Source of the DNA: an uncultured Bacteroidales bacterium
Lineage (GTDB): Bacteria > Bacteroidota > Bacteroidia > Bacteroidales > F082
Direction: 5' to 3'
DNA length: 64,000 nucleotides
NCBI GenBank assembly: GCA_946408345.1
Contig: CAMJRR010000010.1
Location: forward strand, 1 to 64,000
Positions within the stretch are counted from its first letter, which is position 1. The number at the start of each line of letters is the position of its first letter. Below the pieces are notes generated by a model. That model had not been told where the DNA came from, did no database searches, and was given only the letters and a program-made list of their open reading frames with translations. Position numbers and translations under genes: made by a program. Of this stretch, positions 51,245-58,613 are shown piece after piece.

Positions 51245-52115
51245 GATGCTGTGTAACTGTATTATAACATAAGAAAGCGGCCTTATCATTAGGCAGACAA
51301 TCCAACGAATAACACGGCACCAAGTTGATTATCTTCACAATGGCAGTATGAAGTCCATCAGCCATTTCTTTGATAAACCGCAAACCCGAACAAGAAACAT
51401 ACATCGAAGCATAAGCCTGAGTCATCAGCTGTTGATGTATTTCATTTGTTTTGGCCTGATGCAAATCAACGATGGCACCCACAGGATAGTCTAAATTGCG
51501 GTAACAAGGTGTCTTACCACTCCAAGGAGAGCCATAAACCCGAATTTCACCATTGGGATCAACTCGAAGTACTGGATTATCGTCATTTAGCAATTCACAA
51601 CCTTCTATATTATTAATCCACAATTGACTATGCGTACTTTTTCCTGTACCACTCTTGCCCAAAAACAAATAGCCCTTACCATCCTTTACAGTAACTGATG
51701 AATGCATCAATAAGGTATCTTTTTTAGCAGTAACAAAAGCATACATCACCATAATCACAGTATTGATTGTGAACCTTAAACTCCCTAGAACACGAAATTC
51801 GGTCTCGGAAAAAGACTTATCAGCAATCATATACAAACGAATAGGAGCTTCCAACATAGGAGCAATCTCCATCAACCATTTCCCTTCCCATTCGTAAATA
51901 TCATAACGAGGCATGTCAGGAGAAGTGCAACACACTGTCACCTTCTGTTTTTGGGAAGTATCAGGCATTGAATCAATCATCCTAGCAGTAAAAACCAAAT
52001 TACTGTCATCTTCCACCTCAAAAGCCTCATAAGGCTTCATCTCACTCCAGGCGACATCGTTGTCAGGCATAACCACGGCAAATTTGTGACCCGCAACTTT
52101 ATACACTTTCTTCAT
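51219..52115 (-). CDS. HPr-kinase/PEPCK-like ATP-binding protein
   Basis: A 298-residue protein beginning MKKVYKVAGHKFAVVMPDND. The P-loop is in GKGYLFLGKSGTGKSTHSQL (about residues 153-160), followed by the acidic pair in CELLNDDNPVLRVDPNGEIR and then GSPWSGKTPCYRNLDYPVGA. This is the HprK C-terminal/PEPCK fold; no HPr-like partner is nearby. Relatives in lasso-peptide clusters phosphorylate the precursor peptide. The ATG at 52115 is chosen because the longer frame (from 52238) would cross the promoter element at 52132-52139. It is the first gene of the unit HprK-like, S24/S26, PqqD, nucleotidyltransferase. Confidence 0.86.
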   Translation of the reverse strand: MKKVYKVAGHKFAVVMPDNDVAWSEMKPYEAFEVEDDSNLVFTARMIDSMPDTSQKQKVTVCCTSPDMPRYDIYEWEGKWLMEIAPMLEAPIRLYMIADKSFSETEFRVLGSLRFTINTVIMVMYAFVTAKKDTLLMHSSVTVKDGKGYLFLGKSGTGKSTHSQLWINNIEGCELLNDDNPVLRVDPNGEIRVYGSPWSGKTPCYRNLDYPVGAIVDLHQAKTNEIHQQLMTQAYASMYVSCSGLRFIKEMADGLHTAIVKIINLVPCYSLDCLPNDKAAFLCYNTVTQHHGESSLTE

Positions 52116-52131
52116 TTTGCAAAAATTTGTG

Positions 52132-52139
52132 CAAAGATA
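52132..52139 (-). promoter_or_regulatory. TAtcTTTG promoter element of the RiPP-like cassette
   Basis: A minus-strand -7 element 17 bases upstream of the HPr-kinase-like ATG; divergent from lnt. Confidence 0.7.
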
Positions 52140-52211
52140 GTTTTTTTCTTGATATGATAGAACAATTGGGTGAAAATAGTCAACAAAAAAGGTTTTACCG
52201 CCAAAAAATCG

Positions 52212-52219
52212 TACCTTTG
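52212..52219 (+). promoter_or_regulatory. TAccTTTG promoter element of lnt
   Basis: A plus-strand -7 element 23 bases before the lnt ATG at 52243. An upstream in-frame TTG lies only 8 bases after it, which disfavours the longer start. Confidence 0.7.
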
Positions 52220-52242
52220 CCCGTTTTTTGAAGAACAATACG

Positions 52243-53910
52243 ATGAAAAGAAAGAAAGAAAATAATAATGCGACCCTTAGACACGATCAGGGATCGCGAC
52301 TTCGTAATATCATACTAGCCTTATTGACTGGTGGTTTGCTCACAGCTGCATGGCCCACTTGGGGTATTGCATCGCTGATTTTCATAGGGTTAGTTCCGTT
52401 ATTGTTGATCGAAAACCGTATTGCACAAGGCAAAAATGACAGAATGTTTTGGCTCTCGTTTCTAGCCTTCTTTGTTTGGAATGTGGCCACAACGTGGTGG
52501 GTGTGGAACGCCACTCCTGCCGCCATATTAGCATGGATACTGAACGCGCTTTTCATGACCATCGTATTCCAAGTGTTTCACCTCACGAAAAAGAAAGTGT
52601 GCAACAACCCGTGGGGTAACTTCTTCCTCATCCCCTATTGGATGGCTTTTGAGTTGCTCACTTACTGGTGGTCCATCAAATGGCCATGGTTGAACCTTGG
52701 TCATGCCTTTTCCACTCAACACGAATGGATTCAATGGTACGAATACACAGGTGTGGCTGGTGGAACACTTTGGATTCTACTTGTCAATATATTGATTACC
52801 AATATAATCCTATACTTTAAATCAAAAGAAACAAAGCCACTTCTTATTAGTATTGGTGCCGAGGTGGCGATAATCCTCGTGCCCATTCTTATCAGCACGC
52901 GTATCTACAAACATTACGAAGACCAAGGCGTTGACACGGAAGTTGTCGTTGTTCAACAGAACTGCGACCCTTGGAACGAGCAGTTCGACAGCCAATTCTA
53001 CGACCAGGTCATCCAAAACAACATTAATCTTTCATTGCCATTGGTAACTCCCAACACGCGGTTTGTCGTGAGTAGTGAATCAGCCATTCAAGAAGGCATC
53101 TGGCTGCAAGAGGTCGACAAAGTAAAGGCTGTCAATACATTGCGCGACTATGTCAAGAGATTTCCGCAGTTGGCATTCGTCATCGGCGGTACCACCTACG
53201 AGTGGGTGCCCAAAGGTATGGAAGATGATTTTCCAGCACGAGAAGCGGGACTTAATCGCTATTATTATTGCCACAATTCCGCCCTGCTCATCGACACAGT
53301 CCGCATGCAACATCGCAATAAATCGCAACTTACGCCAGCGGTGGAGGCTATCCCCGAATGGATGGGCTTTTTGAAGAACTATAGCCTTACCATGGGCATT
53401 GCACGTGGTACCCTAAAAACCGACCCCGAATCGAAAGTGATGGAATTTAGCGGACATAAAGTGGCTGTGCCCATCTGTTATGAATCAGCCTTTGGCGAAT
53501 ACGTCAGTTCGTTCTGCAAGAAAGGTGCCGACTTGCTCTTTGTCATCACAAACGACGGCTGGTGGGGCGATACACCAGGCTATAAGCAGCATTTCGAGTT
53601 CTCCAAGTTGAGAGCTATTGAGAATCGCCGTTGCGTTGCACGTTCAACCAACACAGGTCGCTCAGGATTCTTCAACCAGCGGGGCGATGTGCTGCAACAA
53701 ACCCAGTATTGGGTACCTGATGCTATTCGCGCTACACTGAAAGCCAACACGAAAGTGACCTTCTATGCCAAACACGGTGACTACCTCAGTCGAATTGCTG
53801 TTTATCTCACTTTTGTGCTACTCATCACATGGGGAGCTATGAGCCTCATCCGATGGAACCGGTCTGGTGAGAGAACTACCAAGAAAGCCAACAAGCGCAA
53901 AAAGAAATGA
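52243..53910 (+). CDS. lnt: Apolipoprotein N-acyltransferase
   Basis: Lnt adds the third acyl chain to the N-terminal Cys of lipoproteins. The protein is 555 residues: about six membrane segments in the N-terminal half (LLTAAWPTWGIASLIFIGLV, AILAWILNALFMTIVFQVFH and others), then a periplasmic nitrilase domain. The catalytic residues of the family are visible: Glu in VVSSESAIQEGIWL, Lys in RGTLKTDPESKVM and Cys in VAVPICYESAFGEYVSSF, followed by TNDGWWGDTPGYKQH. A final membrane segment precedes a very basic tail. The dus gene overlaps by 4 bases. The many lipoproteins in the window are its likely substrates. Confidence 0.95.
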   Translation: MKRKKENNNATLRHDQGSRLRNIILALLTGGLLTAAWPTWGIASLIFIGLVPLLLIENRIAQGKNDRMFWLSFLAFFVWNVATTWWVWNATPAAILAWILNALFMTIVFQVFHLTKKKVCNNPWGNFFLIPYWMAFELLTYWWSIKWPWLNLGHAFSTQHEWIQWYEYTGVAGGTLWILLVNILITNIILYFKSKETKPLLISIGAEVAIILVPILISTRIYKHYEDQGVDTEVVVVQQNCDPWNEQFDSQFYDQVIQNNINLSLPLVTPNTRFVVSSESAIQEGIWLQEVDKVKAVNTLRDYVKRFPQLAFVIGGTTYEWVPKGMEDDFPAREAGLNRYYYCHNSALLIDTVRMQHRNKSQLTPAVEAIPEWMGFLKNYSLTMGIARGTLKTDPESKVMEFSGHKVAVPICYESAFGEYVSSFCKKGADLLFVITNDGWWGDTPGYKQHFEFSKLRAIENRRCVARSTNTGRSGFFNQRGDVLQQTQYWVPDAIRATLKANTKVTFYAKHGDYLSRIAVYLTFVLLITWGAMSLIRWNRSGERTTKKANKRKKK

Positions 53911-54986
53911 GCAGCCCGTTGCTTTCTTTAGGACCTTTCCAAGGCATCACGGATGCACCTTTCCGCAACGTGTTCAAGCGACACTTTGGTGGTATTGACA
54001 AGTTCTATACGCCATTTTTCACGGGAATACATAAAGAGGACCACGCCAAGAACCTTCAAGGCGAGGAAATCGACCCAAAATACAATGATGTGGAGACATT
54101 GACTCCTCAAATTCTCAGCACTGATGCTGAGGAGATTCTGCGCTTTGCCAAGCAGTGCAAGCAGTTGGGTTATACGGAGATTAATCTCAACATGGGCTGC
54201 CCGTTCCCAAGAGTGGCCAACAAAAAAAGAGGCTGTGGTCTCCTGCCCTATCCCGACAAGGTGGAAGCCATGCTAGAGCGGGTTTTTGAAGAGATTGACA
54301 TCAAATTCAGCGTAAAATGCCGTTTGGGGTACTTCAATCCAGATGAAATCGATTCTATTATTCCGATTTTTAACAAGTTTCCTTTGAGCGAATTAATCAT
54401 CCACCCACGCATTGGGAAGCAACTTTACAAAGGTGAAGCTGATGCGGAACGATTTAAGGCATTAATACCTCAGATTAATGCACCCTTGGTGTACAATGGG
54501 GATATTGTTTCGGTGGAAAGTTTTATAAGGATTAATGGTATTCTGAATGACGGTCCTTCGACAGGCTCAGGAACCTGCAAAACTGTTGAGCAGTTCATGT
54601 TAGGACGGGGGCTTTTGGCGAATCCGTTTTTGGCGGAGGATATCAAAGCCTCCGTCATTGCGAGGCCTCATTCCGTGAAAACGGAAAACGACGAAGCGAT
54701 CCAGGAAAGCGTCTCCCTAGATTGTTTCGTTCCTCGCAATGACGCGAAGCGTGTGTCAAAAAAGGCCGAACGACTACACAACTACGTTATAGACCTGTAC
54801 AAGGACCGTCTGCACCATGCAGGAGGTAGCCCTAAGGTATTGGGCAGAATGAAGGAATTATGGTCCTACCTGATGAACAGCTTCGAGGAACCGCAAGTTG
54901 TGTGGCGGAAAATCAAGAAGATTAATGCATTGAAGGAATACGAAGATGCTGTTGAGACCATCTTCAAAGAGATAGCCATCAAATGA
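53907..54986 (+). CDS. tRNA-dihydrouridine synthase with two in-frame element insertions
   Basis: A 359-residue FMN enzyme that reduces uridine to dihydrouridine in tRNA D-loops. Family blocks are LGPFQGITDAPFRNVFKRHF, INLNMGCPFPRVANKKRGCG (catalytic Cys in CPFP), FSVKCRLGYFNPDEID, LIIHPRIGKQLYKGEADAER, PLVYNGDIVS and FMLGRGLLANPFL. Two stretches are foreign to the family. The peptide GPSTGSGT (residues 216-223) comes from palindromic element B. Residues of about 249-283 (SVIARPHSVKTENDEAIQES ... LDCFVPRNDAKRV) come from element A. Both keep the frame, so a full-length product is expected. Which Dus subfamily it belongs to is not clear. Stop of lnt and start here overlap. Confidence 0.92.
   Translation: MSSPLLSLGPFQGITDAPFRNVFKRHFGGIDKFYTPFFTGIHKEDHAKNLQGEEIDPKYNDVETLTPQILSTDAEEILRFAKQCKQLGYTEINLNMGCPFPRVANKKRGCGLLPYPDKVEAMLERVFEEIDIKFSVKCRLGYFNPDEIDSIIPIFNKFPLSELIIHPRIGKQLYKGEADAERFKALIPQINAPLVYNGDIVSVESFIRINGILNDGPSTGSGTCKTVEQFMLGRGLLANPFLAEDIKASVIARPHSVKTENDEAIQESVSLDCFVPRNDAKRVSKKAERLHNYVIDLYKDRLHHAGGSPKVLGRMKELWSYLMNSFEEPQVVWRKIKKINALKEYEDAVETIFKEIAIK
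54552..54575 (+). repeat. Palindromic element B half, in frame in the dus gene
   Basis: A 24-base tract (GGTCCTTCGACAGGCTCAGG, then AACC) identical to 58479-58502. It replaces or adds eight codons (GPSTGSGT) in a surface loop before the FMLGRG motif. Confidence 0.85.
54652..54753. repeat. Palindromic element A, copy 2, in frame in the dus gene
   Basis: Outer arms CGTCATTGCGAGG (54653-54665) and CCTCGCAATGACG, then CGAAGCGTGT. It shares with the hemW copy both arms, the ATTG(C/T)TTCGT inner arm and the right flank AAGCGTGT. It also has an inner hairpin CCGT gaaa ACGG. It is 102 bases, an exact number of codons. Confidence 0.85.
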
Positions 54987-55014
54987 AAAAGCCTCCCTTA
55001 CGAGAGGCTTTTAG
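54985..55014. terminator. Bidirectional terminator between dus and rocD
   Basis: A stem AAAAGCCTC against GAGGCTTTT with a small loop (ccttacga), lying on the dus stop codon, with A-run and T-rich flanks. The 70 bases after it to the rocD stop hold nothing. Confidence 0.8.
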
Positions 55015-55081
55015 TTTAATTGACCGCTATGAAGTCATAGACTCCCAAAGGTATGACACGACTTCAAAAGCTATCTATCAA

Positions 55082-56314
55082 TCATTCAAACGAAGCGATG
55101 GCCTTCTTGATGATTTCGATGGCTTCGCGCAGTTCGGCCTCGGTGATGACCAAGGGCGGAGCAAAACGAATGATGTGCTGATGAGTGGGCTTGGCCAGCA
55201 GGCCGAGATCACGCATCTTAAGGCACACGTCCCAAGCTTCCTTGCCATCTTTGGGCTTGATGATAACGGCGTTCAACAGACCTTTACCACGAACCTTCTC
55301 AATCATCGGGCTCTTGATCTTGCCGATTTCCTCGCGGAAGATCTTACCGAGACGCTCGGCGTTCTCCATCAGGTGTTCTTCCTTGATAACTTCAAGGGCG
55401 GCGATGGAAACGCGAGCAGCGATCGGGTTGCCACCGAAGGTCGAGCCGTGCTCACCGGGCTTGATGTTCAGCATGATGTCGTCGTCGGCCAACACGCAAG
55501 AGACGGGCACCACACCACCACCGAGGGCCTTACCCAGGATGAGGATGTCGGGGCGCACGCCTTCGTGGTCGCAAGCCAGCATCTTACCCGTACGGGCGAT
55601 ACCGCACTGCACCTCGTCGGCCATGAACAGCACGTTGTACTTCTTGCAGATGTCGTAGCACTTCTTCAGGTAGCCATCATCGGGCACATAGACACCAGCC
55701 TCACCTTGGATAGGCTCCAGCAGGAAACCAGCGATTTCCTTGCCTTCCTTGGCCAGCACTTGCTCCAGAGCATCGGGATCGTTGTAAGGAATGCGGATGA
55801 AACCGGGGGTCATAGGACCATAGTTGGCATACGACTCGGGGTCGTTACTCATCGTGATGATGGTGATGGTACGGCCGTGGAAGTTGCCTTCGCAGCACAC
55901 GATCTTCACCTTATCGTTCGGGATACCCTTTTTGACGACACCCCAACGACGGGCCAACTTCAAGCCTGTCTCGTCGGCTTCTGCGCCTGAGTTCATGGGC
56001 AATACCTTGTCGTAGCCGAAATATTCAGTCACATATTTCTCCCACACGCCGAGTGCGTCGTTATAGAAAGCACGGCTGCTGAGGGTGAGGCGTTCGGCCT
56101 GATCAGTCATGGCCTTGATGATTTTCGGGTGGCAGTGACCTTGGTTGACAGCGGAATAAGCCGAAAGGAAGTCGAAATATTCCTTGCCTTCGACGTCCCA
56201 CACTTTGGCGCCCTTACCCTTGGCGAGGACGACCGGCAGCGGGTGATAGTTATGGGCACCGTACTTGGCTTCCAGGTCCATAGCTTGTTGTGATGATGTG
56301 ATTTTCTCGATCAT
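55082..56314 (-). CDS. rocD: Ornithine aminotransferase
   Basis: A 410-residue class III PLP aminotransferase that moves the delta-amino group of ornithine to 2-oxoglutarate, giving glutamate semialdehyde and linking arginine, proline and glutamate metabolism. Evidence: [20 protein letters not shown] and [20 protein letters not shown] near the start, [20 protein letters not shown], the PLP-Asp233 in [16 protein letters not shown], the Schiff-base Lys262 in [15 protein letters not shown] and [18 protein letters not shown]. It stands alone, with its own promoter and terminator. A long reading frame on the other strand (54983-55990) is its shadow. Confidence 0.95.
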   Translation of the reverse strand: MIEKITSSQQAMDLEAKYGAHNYHPLPVVLAKGKGAKVWDVEGKEYFDFLSAYSAVNQGHCHPKIIKAMTDQAERLTLSSRAFYNDALGVWEKYVTEYFGYDKVLPMNSGAEADETGLKLARRWGVVKKGIPNDKVKIVCCEGNFHGRTITIITMSNDPESYANYGPMTPGFIRIPYNDPDALEQVLAKEGKEIAGFLLEPIQGEAGVYVPDDGYLKKCYDICKKYNVLFMADEVQCGIARTGKMLACDHEGVRPDILILGKALGGGVVPVSCVLADDDIMLNIKPGEHGSTFGGNPIAARVSIAALEVIKEEHLMENAERLGKIFREEIGKIKSPMIEKVRGKGLLNAVIIKPKDGKEAWDVCLKMRDLGLLAKPTHQHIIRFAPPLVITEAELREAIEIIKKAIASFE

Positions 56315-56363
56315 AACGTGTTACTTATTTAAGATTTAAAGATTTAAGATTCAAAATTGCGTG

Positions 56364-56371
56364 CAAAGGTA
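56364..56371 (-). promoter_or_regulatory. TAccTTTG promoter element of rocD
   Basis: A minus-strand -7 element 50 bases upstream of the rocD start. A GATTTAAGATTTAAAGAT-like direct repeat lies just downstream in the leader. Confidence 0.65.
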
Positions 56372-56380
56372 ATGTTTTTT

Positions 56381-57823
56381 TCAACCCTTTTCTATTTTGG
56401 TCTGTTTTTTCCAAACAATTTTGTAAGCCATGAACAAAACCACCGTGAAAAGCGCTATGGCCAAAAGACCGAAGAAGGCTAAACGGTAGTGATTACGCTG
56501 TGCTTTGAGAATTTCGATTTGTTCGTTTTGGGATTCGTAATGACAGAGGAGGTCTTGGGTTTCGTCTTGGAGTGCACTTATCTGATCATACAAATCATTG
56601 TTTTCGCGTTGTAGGACTTGTTTTTGCTCATCGAATGCATCAAGTTCAGCCACCATCTCCTCGAAACGCCCCAATCGGGCGTAATCCATGATAAGCGGTT
56701 TCTTTGCAACCGACTCCATCATGGTAATTCCAGTTTTCTTTGCTTCTTCAGCATAAAAATCAAGATAATGTAACGAGAGTGTAGCTTTTCCTTGCAAGGC
56801 GTACAACTGACCAAGGCTTAAAGCGGACTGCATCAAGCCAAAATGGTACTTGTTAGTCTCCGCCAAAGTGAATGCTTCCTTATAATATTTCAATGCAAGC
56901 GATTCGTTATGACGGTTCATAGCCACATTTCCCATTTCGACCAGCACATCTGACTTGGCATTCAACACGTTAACCATCTTTTCAGCTGACCATTCCACTT
57001 GTTCGATGCAACTCATTGCCTTGTCAAAATAATAACTGGCAGAATCATAATTCACAAATTGCTTTTCAAACAACAAGCCGTAATTTTTGTATATAACCAA
57101 CTGATAATCATAACTATCAGATTGTTCAAACACAGGGATAGCAATTTGATACAATTTCCTTGATTCACCATACCTCCCCCACTCCATGTAAATACTAGCC
57201 AAGTTTGCAGTAGCCTTAGCCTCTTCCATTATATTGTTTATAGACTTGTAATATGCCAGGCTTTTCTTGAAATTCTCTTCTGAACGTTCAAAGTCGTGCT
57301 TTTGATATTGAATGACGGCCATGTTGCCACATGTTTGAGCTATTGCCATTGTGTCGCAGCGTTTTTCGGCAAAAGGCAAGACCTTTTCATAAATCCTAAT
57401 CGCCGAGTCCATATTACCCCAAATCTGTTCAAAAAAAGCTTGGTTCCAAAGGTCTTCAAAAGCACGGTCTTCGTTTCCAATAGACATGTGCAAGTCAAAA
57501 GCCCGTTTCAGATAAACCTGCGCCAAATCAAGGTCGGCATGATAACTATATTGCATCCCCAAGGCATAAGTGGCATCGGCTTCCAAATCGGTTAAGCCCA
57601 AATGCTGAGCCTCTTTGATGGCCTTTTCTCCCCAATCTATACAGTCGTCATAGGAAACTTCGTAGAACTCCCAGGTCAACTCAATCATAGTTCTCACTTT
57701 GTCGCTACCTTCTTGTATGGCCAACACACTTTGCAAACTGTCTACAATACTAGTGTCCTCTTGAGCGGAAACCCACGTCGAGCAAATGGCTAAGGACAAT
57801 ATGAGCAGCAACCTTTTCATCAA
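56381..57823 (-). CDS. TPR protein with C-terminal coiled coil and membrane segment, no output domain
   Basis: A 480-residue protein: signal peptide (LLLILSLAICSTWVSA), about seven TPR units (ADATYALGMQYSYHADLDLA, AQTCGNMAVIQYQKHDFERS, AKATANLASIYMEWGRYGES, QSALSLGQLYALQGKATLSL), a coiled coil (ENNDLYDQISALQDETQDLL), then one membrane helix (AFFGLLAIALFTVVLFMAYK) and a 10-residue basic tail. This is exactly the sensor half of the phylum's TPR-type histidine kinases or LuxR regulators, but the protein ends after the helix and the kinase or DNA-binding half is absent. No remnant of it is seen before rocD. Its start overlaps the MBL hydrolase stop by 4 bases. Confidence 0.85.
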   Translation of the reverse strand: MMKRLLLILSLAICSTWVSAQEDTSIVDSLQSVLAIQEGSDKVRTMIELTWEFYEVSYDDCIDWGEKAIKEAQHLGLTDLEADATYALGMQYSYHADLDLAQVYLKRAFDLHMSIGNEDRAFEDLWNQAFFEQIWGNMDSAIRIYEKVLPFAEKRCDTMAIAQTCGNMAVIQYQKHDFERSEENFKKSLAYYKSINNIMEEAKATANLASIYMEWGRYGESRKLYQIAIPVFEQSDSYDYQLVIYKNYGLLFEKQFVNYDSASYYFDKAMSCIEQVEWSAEKMVNVLNAKSDVLVEMGNVAMNRHNESLALKYYKEAFTLAETNKYHFGLMQSALSLGQLYALQGKATLSLHYLDFYAEEAKKTGITMMESVAKKPLIMDYARLGRFEEMVAELDAFDEQKQVLQRENNDLYDQISALQDETQDLLCHYESQNEQIEILKAQRNHYRLAFFGLLAIALFTVVLFMAYKIVWKKQTKIEKG

Positions 57824-58461
57824 AGGAACATATTATATCTTCTTTCATCAAAGATGGTCGTGATTTCGCCGTGACCTGAATAGACCTCTGTATCATCGGG
57901 CAAATGGAACAGCCGCTCGATGATGTTCGTGCGAAGTTGCTCGTAGTTGCCTCCTGGGAAGTCGGTGCGGCCGATGCTGCGGCAGAAGAGCGCGTCACCC
58001 GTGAACACCCAACCCTCGATTTCGGCATAGAGACTTATACTGCCCATAGCATGACCTGGGGTGCTGATGACTTCTAGGGTACTTTCACCCACCTTTATGA
58101 CTTCGCCGTCTTCCAAGTCACGGTCGGGCAAGCCGCAGTCACCCGCGAAGGACATCCCAAACAACGTTGCTTGCTGTCGCGAGCGTTGAAAGTCGTTTTT
58201 CACGTTAGGATGTGCAGCCACCTCGATGCCGTAACGTTTTTTCACGGCTGCATTGCCAACAATATGGTCGATATGGCCATGCGTATTGATTGCCATCAGC
58301 GGCTTGAGGCCATGGCTATCGATGAAACCGAAGAGTTCATTTTCCTCGCCTGCATTGGAGCAGCCCGGGTCGATGATGACACATTCCTTGGTGTTGTCAT
58401 CGTAAACGACGTATGTGTTTTCCGCAAAGGGATTGAAGACAAATTGTTCCAGTTTAAGCAT
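57820..58461 (-). CDS. MBL-fold metallohydrolase (glyoxalase II-like)
   Basis: A 213-residue cytoplasmic metallo-beta-lactamase-fold enzyme. The metal site reads MAINTHGHIDHIVGNAAV (HxHxDH). The other ligands are His in VISTPGHAMGSISLY, Asp in VFTGDALFCRSIGRTDFPGG and His in EVYSGHGEITTI. The start FVFNPFAENTYVVYDDNTKE, then CVIIDPG, is typical of hydroxyacylglutathione-hydrolase-like proteins of Bacteroidales. The thioester substrate is not known. Element B lies in its leader (58479-58528) between promoter and start. It overlaps the downstream TPR gene by 4 bases. Confidence 0.92.
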   Translation of the reverse strand: MLKLEQFVFNPFAENTYVVYDDNTKECVIIDPGCSNAGEENELFGFIDSHGLKPLMAINTHGHIDHIVGNAAVKKRYGIEVAAHPNVKNDFQRSRQQATLFGMSFAGDCGLPDRDLEDGEVIKVGESTLEVISTPGHAMGSISLYAEIEGWVFTGDALFCRSIGRTDFPGGNYEQLRTNIIERLFHLPDDTEVYSGHGEITTIFDERRYNMFL

Positions 58462-58478
58462 AGTATCTTTTTTGGTAC

Positions 58479-58528
58479 GGTCCTTCGACAGGCTCAGGAA
58501 CCTAAGGTTGTTGAGTCTGTCGAAGCCC
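58479..58528. repeat. Palindromic element B, full copy, in the leader of the MBL gene
   Basis: Left arm GGTCCTTCGACAGGCTCAGG plus AACC (58479-58502), three-base loop taa, right arm GGTTGTTGAGTCTGTCGAAG plus CC. The arms match at about 18 of 21 positions. The left arm is identical to the copy in dus. Confidence 0.85.
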
Positions 58529-58546
58529 TACATTCTTTTGCGAGGG

Positions 58547-58554
58547 CAAAGATA
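58547..58554 (-). promoter_or_regulatory. TAtcTTTG promoter element of the MBL-TPR unit
   Basis: A minus-strand -7 element. The transcript leader of about 80 bases would contain the element B hairpin, which could affect expression. Confidence 0.6.
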
Positions 58555-58587
58555 AGGTTTTTTCCACAATAATCTAAAGAATTTGCC

Positions 58588-58595
58588 TATCTTTG
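58588..58595 (+). promoter_or_regulatory. TAtcTTTG promoter element of the TolB-like gene
   Basis: A plus-strand -7 element 18 bases before the ATG at 58614. An upstream in-frame TTG at 58593 lies inside this element and is excluded as a start. Confidence 0.7.
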
Positions 58596-58613
58596 TCCGC
58601 TAATTTGGTATTC

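Noticed and set aside
54983-55990. A 335-codon reading frame on the plus strand
   Set aside because: It lies over rocD, whose conserved PLP motifs are in the opposite strand; the frame is a codon-bias shadow.
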